Assembly: GCA_947165105.1 (NCBI GenBank)
Contig: CAMUZC010000053.1
Span: forward strand, 1 to 11,286
Direction of reading: 5' to 3'
Source: an uncultured Lachnospiraceae bacterium
GTDB taxonomy: Bacteria; Bacillota_A; Clostridia; TANB77; CAG-508
Length of the DNA stretch: 11,286 nucleotides
The translations under genes were made by a program, and so were the position numbers. Below the pieces are notes generated by a model. That model was not told the DNA's origin and did not search any database. It saw only the letters and a list, made by a program, of their open reading frames with translations. Below are positions 1 to 6,404 of this stretch, piece by piece (within the stretch, counting starts at the first letter, position 1; the number at the start of each line of letters is the position of its first letter).

Positions 1-183
1 CATGTTAATTTAATTCCAATTAATAAAATTGAAAATGGTGCTTATTCAAAAAGCACAAATGAAAATATAATTAAATTTAGAGATTATCTAAATGATAATG
101 GAATTGTTGCAACTATAAGAAGAGAATTAGGCTCAGATATAGATGCTGCTTGCGGACAATTGAGAAGAAAGAATTTAAAATAG
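1..183 (+). CDS. rlmN: RlmN, dual-specificity 23S rRNA/tRNA adenine-C2 methyltransferase (3' end only)
   Basis: The window opens inside this gene; 60 codons and a TAG stop are visible. The fragment begins HVNLIPINKIENGAYSKS and ends with IRRELGSDIDAACGQLR, which is the C-terminal signature of RlmN-type radical SAM enzymes. RlmN methylates C2 of A2503 in 23S rRNA and of A37 in some tRNAs. The Cys in AACGQLR (visible residue 51, codon 151-153) matches the conserved cysteine that forms the methyl-carrying intermediate in the family. The radical SAM CxxxCxxC motif lies upstream, outside the window. In Bacillus subtilis rlmN also precedes prpC-prkC, so the neighbourhood supports the call. A terminator follows 8 bases after the stop, so prpC probably has its own promoter here. 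The related Cfr enzymes share this fold, but the location argues for the housekeeping gene. Confidence 0.93.
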   Translation, partial: HVNLIPINKIENGAYSKSTNENIIKFRDYLNDNGIVATIRRELGSDIDAACGQLRRKNLK

Positions 184-190
184 TTTTAAT

Positions 191-231
191 AATGGTGACA
201 GGACTGTGGTATCAGCCTTGTTACCATTTTT
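191..231 (+). terminator. Intrinsic terminator after rlmN
   Basis: AATGGTGACAGG (191-202) pairs with CCTTGTTACCATT (216-228), with one G-T wobble and one bulged T. An inner CTG/CAG stem (204-206 with 213-215) closes a 6-base loop, TGGTAT. The 3' arm runs into TTTTT, then a second T run at 235-241. It sits 8 bases after the rlmN stop. Confidence 0.85.
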
Positions 232-255
232 AAAATTTTTTCAAAAAAAACTCAC

Positions 256-288
256 TTTCCATTGTAAAAAAAACAAATATAATATAAA
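256..288 (+). promoter_or_regulatory. Candidate promoter of the prpC-prkC-rsgA-rpe operon
   Basis: The rlmN terminator implies a promoter in the AT-rich stretch before prpC. A perfect TATAAT lies at 278-283, with a weak -35 TTTCCA at 256-261 (16-base spacer). Alternatives are TTGTAA (262-267) with TATAAA (283-288, 15-base spacer), and TTGGAA (295-300) with TATGAA (319-324, 18-base spacer). The sequence alone does not pick one. Confidence 0.35.
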
Positions 289-362
289 ATATATTTGGAA
301 AATTTTAAACAATAACATTATGAATATATTTGATAGACGAAAGAACATTTAAAGGAGGATAT

Positions 363-1088
363 ATGAGAGCATTTGGAAAATCGGATATTGGAAAAGTACG
401 TGACATGAATCAAGACAGTTTTTATATCTCATCACCACAAGATGAAGTACAGTTATTCATTGTTGCAGATGGAATGGGCGGATATAAAGGTGGAGAAGTA
501 GCTAGTAAATTAGCTGTTGAAACATCAAAGAATTATATTATAAACAATTTTAATTCAATTGAACACGATAGAGAAAATATTTTAAATCTAATTAAAAGCG
601 CAATTGAGTATGCGAATTTGGTAGTATATGAAAAATCAAAAGAAGTGCCAGAATTAGAGAATATGGGTACTACAATTGACATATGTTTGATACTTCAAAA
701 TAAAGTATATATAGGACATGTGGGAGATAGCAGAGTTTACAGAAAAAGAAAAGAATTTTTCAGAAAACTTACAACAGATCATAGTTATGTTCAAAAATTA
801 GTTTCAGATGGAACTATTACAAAAGAAGAAGCATATAATCATCCAAAGAAAAATATGCTAATAAAAGCATTAGGATGTTCATCTTTTGTGGAACCAGATG
901 TAATGGTTAAAGGATTTTTAAAAGATGATATTTTATTAATGTGTTCAGATGGTTTAACTAATATGCTAAGAGATGAAGAGATAGTACAAATTATTAATCA
1001 AAATCCAATGGAAGCTTGTAATAAACTAGTAGATGAAGCAAATAACAAAGGTGGATTAGATAATATTACAGCTGTAATTATTTTATAA
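363..1088 (+). CDS. prpC: PrpC, PP2C-family Ser/Thr protein phosphatase
   Basis: This 241-residue soluble PPM/PP2C phosphatase removes phosphate from Ser/Thr residues, chiefly reversing the partner kinase PrkC encoded next. The family motifs appear in order: GKVRDMNQD (residues 10-18), VADGMGG (34-40), GHVGDSR (118-124), TDHSYV (138-143), CSDGLTNML (194-202) and GGLDNIT (230-236). Asp36, Asp196 and Asp233 are the expected metal-binding aspartates. There is no signal peptide or membrane segment, and the length is normal for the bacterial PrpC/Stp group. I start it at ATG 363, which has AAAGGAGG at 351-358. A TTG at 330 would add 11 residues that would be encoded across the ribosome binding site itself and match nothing in the family. 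prkC starts 14 bases after the stop, so the two are almost certainly co-translated. Confidence 0.96.
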   Translation: MRAFGKSDIGKVRDMNQDSFYISSPQDEVQLFIVADGMGGYKGGEVASKLAVETSKNYIINNFNSIEHDRENILNLIKSAIEYANLVVYEKSKEVPELENMGTTIDICLILQNKVYIGHVGDSRVYRKRKEFFRKLTTDHSYVQKLVSDGTITKEEAYNHPKKNMLIKALGCSSFVEPDVMVKGFLKDDILLMCSDGLTNMLRDEEIVQIINQNPMEACNKLVDEANNKGGLDNITAVIIL

Positions 1089-1102
1089 GGAGAGAATTAC
1101 AT

Positions 1103-3175
1103 ATGAATATTGAAGGTAGAATAATAGGTAATAGATACGAAATTATTGAAAAAGTTGGTAGTGGCGGAATGGCAACCGTATATAAAGCAAGAGATACTAT
1201 TCTAAACAGATATGTTGCTGTTAAAGTATTAAGAGATGAATTTACTACTGATGAAGAGTTTATAAAGAGATTTAATACAGAGGCACAATCAGCTGCAAGA
1301 TTGACACATCCAAATATTGTTTCTGTATTCGATGTAGGTCAAGAATATAACATTTATTATATTGTTATGGAGTTAATTCAAGGAAAAACTCTTAAACAAA
1401 TAATCTCAGAGGAAGGTGCTTTACCATGGAAGTGGACAGTTAACATTGCAATTCAAATTTGTTCAGCATTAGAAATGGCTCACAAAAATGGTATAATCCA
1501 TAGAGATATAAAACCACATAATATAATAATTACAGAAGATGGAATCGCGAAAGTAACAGATTTCGGAATTGCAAAAGCTGTATCAAATTCAACAATAACA
1601 GCATTTGGTACAACAATCGGTTCTGTTCATTATTTTTCACCAGAACATGCAAGAGGTGGATATACAGATGCAAAATCTGATATTTATTCATTAGGTGTTG
1701 TAATGTATGAAATGATTACAGGAAAGGTACCATTTGATGCTGATACTCCTGTTTCAGTTGCATTAAAACATATGCAAGAAGAACCAATTGAACCAATTCA
1801 ATTAAACTCACGAGTACCAGTTGCAATTAATAAAATTATTTTAAAAGCAATGAAAAAAGATACAAGTGCTAGATATGCTTCTGCAACAGATATGATGAAA
1901 GATTTAAGCATGGCTTTAAAAAATCCATCAGGAACTTTCGTTGAAGAAGGTATAACAGGGCAGTTTACAAAAGTTATACCAACAATCACTGAAAATATGG
2001 TTGATAGTCATAAATCAAATAATAGTTCAAGAACAACAGAAGAAGAAGAAGAAGAAGAATTTGAAGATGAAAAAGAAAAATCAGCATTTGCTAGATATTT
2101 GGAAGAAAATCCTAAAATGAAACCAGTTGTATTTGCCGGAATAGGATTAGCTATAATTCTTTTATGTACATTAATATTCTGGGGAAGCTGGAAAATTACA
2201 ACAAATTTACTTGGAATAAATTCTGGAACAACACAACAATCTGGTGTATCTTTGCCTGGAGTAACATCTATTTCAGTTGAAGAAGCTAAACAAAAATTAG
2301 ATGATATGGGAATTAAATATGAAATAGAAGAAGTTTATAATAAAGATGTTGAAGCAGGAAAAGTAATTTCACAAAAACCTGAAGCTGGAACTAATTATGA
2401 TGTTAATAAAAATAGTCCAGTTAAATTAACTGTAAGTAAAGGAATTAAAAAAGTAACAATGCCAAAAGTAAAAGGCTTAAGTATTGATGAAGCAAAAGAA
2501 GAATTAGCAAAAATTGAACTAGAAGTTAAAGAAGAAAAAGAGGAAAGCGTTACAGTTGAAGAAGGAATAGTTATTAAACAAGAGATTGAAGAGGGAACAG
2601 AAGTAGACGCTGGTTCAACAGTAACAATATATGTAAGCAAAGGACCAAAGAAAGTTACTGTAGTATCAGTTGAAAATCAATCAGAAGAAGAGGCTAAAAA
2701 AGCTCTTACAGAAGCTGGATTAGAAGTTAATGTTAAGTATCAAGAAGATACATCTAAATCAAATGGTATTGTTTTAAAACAAAGCTTGGATGTAGGTTCA
2801 GTTGTTGCTGAAGGTACTCAGATTACTATTACTGTTAATAAGATTGAAGAATTAAAAGAAGGTACTATCAACGTTTATGTAAAATCAATAACAGGTTATA
2901 AAGAAACTACGAAGAATGATACAAATGATGGCGAAGATAAAAAAACGACAACACCAAAAAAAGTAACAGTTAAAATTAATGTGGACGGTGAAGATGTCAT
3001 AACAGATAAGAATGTTGCAGAAAATGTTGAACTAAAAACATATACAGTAAAAGGAAAAGGTGTAATTACTATTAAAGTATATGTTGGAGAAGATGGTTCA
3101 GAATCAAGATATGCATATGAACAAATGGATATGAATAGTAGCAATAGAGTATTAAATGTTAAAGGTCAATATTAA
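1103..3175 (+). CDS. prkC: PrkC/Stk, membrane Ser/Thr kinase with three PASTA domains
   Basis: This 690-residue eukaryotic-type kinase senses peptidoglycan fragments outside the cell and phosphorylates cytoplasmic proteins. The kinase domain (about 11-270) has the glycine loop GSGGMATV (19-26), Lys41 in VAVKVL, HRDIKPHN (133-140, catalytic Asp135), DFG (153-155), and a Thr-rich activation segment followed by GSVHYFSPE. A charged juxtamembrane linker (about 275-338) contains seven consecutive Glu. One membrane helix spans about 341-361. Three PASTA repeats follow (about 383-446, 452-514 and 517-580). The last 105 residues are beta-strand-like and not PASTA; an Ig-like C-terminal domain, as described for Staphylococcus aureus PrkC, is a plausible reading. 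Start ATG 1103 follows GGAGAG (1089-1094). Partners: PrpC upstream; wall, division and translation proteins are typical family substrates. Confidence 0.97.
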   Translation: MNIEGRIIGNRYEIIEKVGSGGMATVYKARDTILNRYVAVKVLRDEFTTDEEFIKRFNTEAQSAARLTHPNIVSVFDVGQEYNIYYIVMELIQGKTLKQIISEEGALPWKWTVNIAIQICSALEMAHKNGIIHRDIKPHNIIITEDGIAKVTDFGIAKAVSNSTITAFGTTIGSVHYFSPEHARGGYTDAKSDIYSLGVVMYEMITGKVPFDADTPVSVALKHMQEEPIEPIQLNSRVPVAINKIILKAMKKDTSARYASATDMMKDLSMALKNPSGTFVEEGITGQFTKVIPTITENMVDSHKSNNSSRTTEEEEEEEFEDEKEKSAFARYLEENPKMKPVVFAGIGLAIILLCTLIFWGSWKITTNLLGINSGTTQQSGVSLPGVTSISVEEAKQKLDDMGIKYEIEEVYNKDVEAGKVISQKPEAGTNYDVNKNSPVKLTVSKGIKKVTMPKVKGLSIDEAKEELAKIELEVKEEKEESVTVEEGIVIKQEIEEGTEVDAGSTVTIYVSKGPKKVTVVSVENQSEEEAKKALTEAGLEVNVKYQEDTSKSNGIVLKQSLDVGSVVAEGTQITITVNKIEELKEGTINVYVKSITGYKETTKNDTNDGEDKKTTTPKKVTVKINVDGEDVITDKNVAENVELKTYTVKGKGVITIKVYVGEDGSESRYAYEQMDMNSSNRVLNVKGQY
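2039..2059 (+). repeat. (GAA)7 trinucleotide run inside prkC
   Basis: Seven tandem GAA codons give seven Glu (residues 313-319) in the juxtamembrane linker between the kinase domain and the membrane helix. Gain or loss of a unit would stay in frame and change only the acidic linker length. Confidence 0.85.
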
Positions 3176-3200
3176 TACCAAAAATTAATAAGGAGAATCA

Positions 3201-4085
3201 ATGTCAAAAGGATTAATAATAAGCAATATTTCTAACATGTACGATGTGGAAGATATTGAAAATAAAAACGTAATAAAATGTATACCAAGAGGAAAATTTA
3301 AAAAAGATGAAATAACTCCAGTTGTAGGAGACAACATAGAATTTGAATATCAAGATGATGGAACTGGAGTTATAAATCAAATTTGTGATAGAAAGAACTA
3401 CATAAAAAGACCTAAAATGTCAAACATAACACAACTAATTTTTGTAGTTTCAATGAAAATGCCAAAGCCAGATTTGCTTTTGTTAGATAAGCAATTGGCT
3501 TTTGCTGAGTTTAATAGAATAAAACCTATTATATGTTTAAACAAAATAGATTTAGAAGACAATGACACAATAAATGAAATTGCAAAATTATATGAGAAGA
3601 TTGGATATAAAGTAATTAAAACAAATGCAAAAGACGGAGAGGGAATTGAAGAAGTTTGCAAATGTTTAGAAAACAATATTACAGCTTTTTCGGGTAATTC
3701 AGGTGTTGGAAAATCAACATTAATTAATAATATTTTTAAGGATGTAATAACTGAAGAAGGCGCAATTAGCGATAAAAACAAACGTGGAAAAAATACAACA
3801 ACATCAATCAAACTTTATAAAATTAATGATAATTCATACATTGCGGACACACCAGGATTTTCAACTTTTGATATATATGAAATTGAAAGTAAAGATTTGG
3901 CAAACTATTTTATAGATTTATCTGAATATATAGAAAATTGCGAATTTGTTGGATGTACGCATATAAAAGAAGACAAGTGCGGAATAAAAGAGGCATTGCA
4001 AGAAGGAAAAATTAGTCAACAAAGATATGAAACATATTGTAGATTATATAATGAATTAAAAGAAAAGGAGCAACATAAATGGTAG
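3201..4085 (+). CDS. rsgA: RsgA (YjeQ/CpgA), circularly permuted ribosome-assembly GTPase
   Basis: This 294-residue GTPase acts late in 30S subunit maturation. The order of motifs is permuted, as is diagnostic for the family: an N-terminal OB-like part (about 1-70), then G4 NKID (114-117), G1 GNSGVGKST (165-173), a G2 region RGKNTTTS (195-202) and G3 DTPG (216-219). A C-terminal zinc site follows with Cys247, Cys252, His254 and Cys260. All key residues are present and the length is normal. ATG 3201 follows AGGAG at 3191-3195. The gene starts 25 bases after prkC. Its last codons overlap rpe by 7 bases, which suggests translational coupling. In B. subtilis the orthologue (CpgA) is a known PrkC substrate, so the shared operon may reflect regulation by phosphorylation; that is inference for this organism. 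Confidence 0.96.
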   Translation: MSKGLIISNISNMYDVEDIENKNVIKCIPRGKFKKDEITPVVGDNIEFEYQDDGTGVINQICDRKNYIKRPKMSNITQLIFVVSMKMPKPDLLLLDKQLAFAEFNRIKPIICLNKIDLEDNDTINEIAKLYEKIGYKVIKTNAKDGEGIEEVCKCLENNITAFSGNSGVGKSTLINNIFKDVITEEGAISDKNKRGKNTTTSIKLYKINDNSYIADTPGFSTFDIYEIESKDLANYFIDLSEYIENCEFVGCTHIKEDKCGIKEALQEGKISQQRYETYCRLYNELKEKEQHKW

Positions 4086-4738
4086 AAATATCAACATCAC
4101 TACTAAGCGTAGAAAAAGAAAAAATAATAAAAACTATATATAATTTAGAAACAGCCAAAACAGACTATTTTCACATAGATGTTATGGATGGAAAATTTGT
4201 TGAAAATGATACTACTGAAAAAATGTTGGAATATTGTGATTATTTAAGCAATATTACAAATATTCCACTAGATGTACATTTAATGGTATCAGATGTACGT
4301 AAATATATTGATTTGTTTTTACCATATAATCCAAATATAATAACTATACACTATGAGGCAGTTTCTGATAAAAATGAATTAATAAATGTTTTGGACTACA
4401 TCAAATCTAACAATTGTAAAGCAGGAATTTCTATAAAACCAAATACTGATATATCTGAAATATTAGATGTTATTGAAGTGGCACATGTTGTGCTTGTGAT
4501 GACTGTTGAACCAGGAAAAGGTGGACAAAAATTAATATCTTCAACCTTAGATAAAATAAAACAATTATCTAAATATATTAAAGAAAAGGATTTAGATGTT
4601 ATAATAGAAGCAGACGGCGGAATTAATATAGACAATATTGATGAAGTGAAAACAGCAGGAGCGGAAATGGTTGTTTCTGGAACAGGAATAATTAATTCTG
4701 AAGATTATGGAAAGATTATAAAAGAAATGAAAAGTTAA
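4079..4738 (+). CDS. rpe: Ribulose-phosphate 3-epimerase
   Basis: This 219-residue TIM-barrel enzyme interconverts D-ribulose 5-phosphate and D-xylulose 5-phosphate in the pentose phosphate pathway. Visible active-site elements are Ser7 in STSLLS, HIDVMDG (His32, Asp34), DVHLMV (His67), IHYE (His91), VMTVEPGKGGQ (140-150) and EADGGI (Asp179). His32, Asp34, His67 and Asp179 fit the metal ligands, and the two Asp the acid/base pair. The C-terminal phosphate-binding motif reads VSGTGI instead of the more usual GSAIF-like form, and the Met-loop carries EPGK where many family members have NPGF. Because of these changes, a related ketose-phosphate epimerase such as allulose-6-phosphate 3-epimerase cannot be excluded, although location next to rsgA favours Rpe. 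ATG 4079 follows AAGGAG (4065-4070) and overlaps the rsgA stop. Confidence 0.92.
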   Translation: MVEISTSLLSVEKEKIIKTIYNLETAKTDYFHIDVMDGKFVENDTTEKMLEYCDYLSNITNIPLDVHLMVSDVRKYIDLFLPYNPNIITIHYEAVSDKNELINVLDYIKSNNCKAGISIKPNTDISEILDVIEVAHVVLVMTVEPGKGGQKLISSTLDKIKQLSKYIKEKDLDVIIEADGGINIDNIDEVKTAGAEMVVSGTGIINSEDYGKIIKEMKS

Positions 4739-4776
4739 AAAAACAGAAATGGGATTTATTCTCATTTCTGCTTTTT
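4737..4776. terminator. Bidirectional terminator between rpe and the DUF4364 gene
   Basis: CAGAAATGGG (4744-4753) pairs with CTCATTTCTG (4761-4770) with one G-T wobble and a 7-base loop. TTTTT follows on the plus strand (4772-4776). Seven A precede it (4737-4743), giving a U tract for the converging minus-strand transcript. It can therefore end both genes. Confidence 0.88.
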
Positions 4777-4782
4777 ATTTGA

Positions 4783-5322
4783 TTAATTTTCAGGCTTATG
4801 CAACAAGTCAAGAACTTTAGGATAAATCTTTTCAGCACTGTTTTTCCAATTATCTACAACTTCTTTAGCTTGTTCGCGAGAGTAAGCTAATGTTTTAATT
4901 TCAAAAACAGTTTCATTGTTTTCTACTATTTTGCAATTTATAACATAGTTATTTTCATTTTTGGGAGTATATTCTGCAATAATAGAGTGTTCTTCTTCAA
5001 CTGTTTCTAATGTACTTTTTAAATTTGTATCTACTTTTAGTTTTACAATTCCAGGTAAAATGTCTAATGTAAGATCTAATGTTTTTTTACCATGCTCAGT
5101 TAATTCATAAACTTCTTGAGTTTCTTTTGTATATGAAACTATAAATTTTGTATTTATCAAATCTAAAAGGAATTGTTGAAAATAAAAGTAATTCATATCT
5201 ACTGCAGTTAATACTAATTTATATAGATTATCATTTGTTATTGGTTTATGTGTTTGATCTAAAATATATAATATTAGAACTTTATTTTCAGCTAAAGTTT
5301 CGCTGTCTGTGTTTATTTTCAA
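4783..5322 (-). CDS. DUF4364 family protein (winged-helix-like N-terminus)
   Basis: I recognise the 179 residues as a DUF4364 protein, a clostridial family of unknown function. The family hallmark is near the N-terminus: LAENKVLILYILDQ (10-23) followed by MNYFYFQQFLLDLI (43-56). The pattern of helices and the segment VYELTEHGKKTL (86-97) resemble a winged-helix DNA-binding domain of the PadR/MarR type. The C-terminal half (about 100-175) is mixed alpha/beta and I cannot assign it. There is no membrane segment or signal peptide. The start is TTG 5322, with AGGAGA at 5337-5332 on the minus strand and a 9-base spacer; an in-frame stop (TGA) lies between them, so no longer start exists. It has its own promoter, lies divergent from trmB, and converges on rpe. 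A regulatory role is inference only. Confidence 0.85.
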   Translation of the reverse strand: MKINTDSETLAENKVLILYILDQTHKPITNDNLYKLVLTAVDMNYFYFQQFLLDLINTKFIVSYTKETQEVYELTEHGKKTLDLTLDILPGIVKLKVDTNLKSTLETVEEEHSIIAEYTPKNENNYVINCKIVENNETVFEIKTLAYSREQAKEVVDNWKNSAEKIYPKVLDLLHKPEN

Positions 5323-5357
5323 GGTTAGTCATCTCCTATTTTGTTTTAATTATGAGA

Positions 5358-5386
5358 ATTATAGCATAGGTGTGTGGAAATTTCAA
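5358..5386 (-). promoter_or_regulatory. Promoter of the DUF4364 gene
   Basis: Read on the minus strand: -35 TTGAAA (5386-5381), a 17-base spacer, and -10 TATAAT (5363-5358) preceded by TGC, an extended -10. The predicted RNA start is near 5351, about 28 bases before the TTG start codon. This is a near-consensus sigma-A promoter. Confidence 0.85.
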
Positions 5387-5412
5387 GTTTTTTTGTAGGT
5401 ACGTCAAAATAG

Positions 5413-5441
5413 TTGACCATTGTCGAAAAATATTGTAAAAT
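5413..5441 (+). promoter_or_regulatory. Promoter of trmB
   Basis: -35 TTGACC (5413-5418), a 17-base spacer, and -10 TAAAAT (5436-5441). The RNA start should fall near 5448, 38 bases before the trmB ATG. Its -35 lies 26 bases from the -35 of the divergent DUF4364 promoter, so one bound regulator could affect both. Confidence 0.8.
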
Positions 5442-5467
5442 ATGTGCAGAAAATATTGAAATATGTG
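5427..5467 (+). repeat. Imperfect 23-base tandem duplication over the trmB -10 and leader
   Basis: AAAATATTGTAAAATATGTG (5427-5446) recurs as AAAATATTGAAATATGTG (5450-5467). The first copy contains the -10 element. The second lies in the leader and lacks the TAAAAT because of a deletion and a base change. Confidence 0.7.
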
Positions 5468-5485
5468 GAAAGGAAGAGAGAAAAG

Positions 5486-6145
5486 ATGCGTATTAGATTT
5501 AAGCCTTGGGCTAGAGGAGAACTAGAAGCAAGTAGCTTTTACATTGATAATCCTGAGGAATATAAAGGAAAATGGAGAAGTTTGTTTGAAAATGACAAAC
5601 CAATACATCTTGAATTAGGATGTGGTAAAGGGGGATTTATTTCACAACTTGCATCTAATAATTTAGATATAAATTATATTGCAATTGATATGGTTGATGC
5701 TATGCTTGGTTTAGCAAAAAGAAATATAGAGAGTGTTTATGCAGAGAAAAATATTCCTGTAAAGAATGTTTATTTGACAAGATTTGATATTGAGAGAATT
5801 TTACTTATTATGGATGACAATGATAAGATTGATAGAATATATATTAATTTCTGTAATCCATGGCCAAGAGGAAAACATAGAAAAAAACGTTTAACACATG
5901 TAAGACAATTGGAGAGATATAGACAGTTTTTGAAAGATGGAGGAGAAATATATTTCAAAACAGATGATGATGGATTATTTAACGATAGTTTATTATATTT
6001 TGAACAAGCTGGTTTTGAAATAGTTAATAAAACTTTTGATTTAGAAAACACACCAAATTTTTGGAACAATATTGAAACTGAACATGAAAAAATGTTTAAA
6101 GAACAAGGAATAAAAATTAAAGCTGCTATTGCCAGAAAAAAATAA
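5486..6145 (+). CDS. trmB: TrmB, tRNA (guanine-46-N7)-methyltransferase
   Basis: This 219-residue cytoplasmic enzyme transfers a methyl group from S-adenosylmethionine to N7 of G46 in the tRNA variable loop. The N-terminus MRIRFKPWARGELEAS is typical of the family. The SAM-binding motif is LELGCGKGG (42-50), and IAIDM (65-69) is the acidic strand-2 element. The signature region is INFCNPWPRGKHRKKRL (120-136), followed by EIYFKTDDDGLF (154-165). The C-terminal TEHE (198-201) fits the conserved TxxE. In many TrmB proteins the signature reads F-S-D-P-W; here residue 124 is Asn at the usual Asp position. Start ATG 5486 has AAGGAAGAGAG just upstream. An in-frame TTG at 5420 lies between the -35 and -10 elements of the promoter, so it cannot be on the mRNA. 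Confidence 0.95.
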   Translation: MRIRFKPWARGELEASSFYIDNPEEYKGKWRSLFENDKPIHLELGCGKGGFISQLASNNLDINYIAIDMVDAMLGLAKRNIESVYAEKNIPVKNVYLTRFDIERILLIMDDNDKIDRIYINFCNPWPRGKHRKKRLTHVRQLERYRQFLKDGGEIYFKTDDDGLFNDSLLYFEQAGFEIVNKTFDLENTPNFWNNIETEHEKMFKEQGIKIKAAIARKK

Positions 6146-6153
6146 TGAATTAA

Positions 6154-6209
6154 TAAGGACGTTTCATATTAGGAAAATATAAAAAATATCCTAATACGAA
6201 ACGTCCTTA
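6154..6209. repeat. 21-bp near-perfect inverted repeat between trmB and ftsE
   Basis: The left arm (6154-6174, beginning TAAGGACGTTTC) and right arm (6189-6209, ending GAAACGTCCTTA) are complementary at 20 of 21 positions; the only mismatch is A6166 with C6197. The loop is 14 bases of A/T. Outside the arms, GAATTAA (6147-6153) and TTAATTC (6214-6220) also pair, after a 4-base bulge, GCTG. No T tract follows the arms directly. The stem is much longer than the other terminators here; a small palindromic repeat element or a structured 3' end of the trmB mRNA are both possible. Confidence 0.9.
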
Positions 6210-6215
6210 GCTGTT

Positions 6216-6246
6216 AATTCACACCGCAGTACTTTGTGAATTTTTT
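6216..6246 (+). terminator. Probable terminator downstream of trmB
   Basis: AATTCACA (6216-6223) pairs with TGTGAATT (6235-6242) around an 11-base loop, running into TTTTTT (6241-6246). A second copy of TGTGAATT at 6246-6253 could pair with the same left arm. The left arm also overlaps TTAATTC, which can pair with the base of the preceding palindrome, so the two folds compete. Confidence 0.5.
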
Positions 6247-6336
6247 GTGAATTTTAAAAAAAGACAAAAAGACACCAAAAGCAGTAATAATCGTATTTTT
6301 AGCTCAAAATAATTTAAAAAAACTGAAAAATACCTA

Positions 6337-6365
6337 TTGCAAATAAATAGTTTTATTGGTATGAT
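6337..6365 (+). promoter_or_regulatory. Promoter of the ftsEX operon
   Basis: -35 TTGCAA (6337-6342), a 17-base spacer, and -10 TATGAT (6360-6365) with an extended TGG in front. The RNA start should lie near 6372, leaving a leader of about 33 bases before ftsE. Confidence 0.75.
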
Positions 6366-6404
6366 TATTATGCAAGAATAGAAATTAATAAAGGAAGATA
6401 GATT

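Noticed and set aside
330..362. TTG-started extension of prpC by 11 residues
   Set aside because: It runs through the AAAGGAGG ribosome binding site of ATG 363, and the family homology begins at MRAFGKSDIG.
3398..3811. Long minus-strand reading frame opposite rsgA, and similar frames opposite other genes
   Set aside because: These mirror strongly coding genes on the other strand, lack ribosome binding sites and recognisable domains, and follow from the AT-rich codon pattern of the real genes.
5288..5332. Small minus-strand ORF starting with ATG at 5332, overlapping the DUF4364 start in another frame
   Set aside because: It has only 14 codons, its ATG overlaps the AGGAG sequence so spacing is impossible, and the TTG at 5322 has correct spacing and family homology.
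5420..5485. TTG-started extension of trmB by 22 residues
   Set aside because: The TTG lies between the -35 and -10 of the trmB promoter, upstream of the expected RNA start. The family N-terminus begins at ATG 5486, which has its own ribosome binding site.
6337..6376. TTGCA...TGCAA pair around the ftsE promoter as an operator
   Set aside because: Only five bases match in AT-rich DNA; chance is a sufficient explanation.
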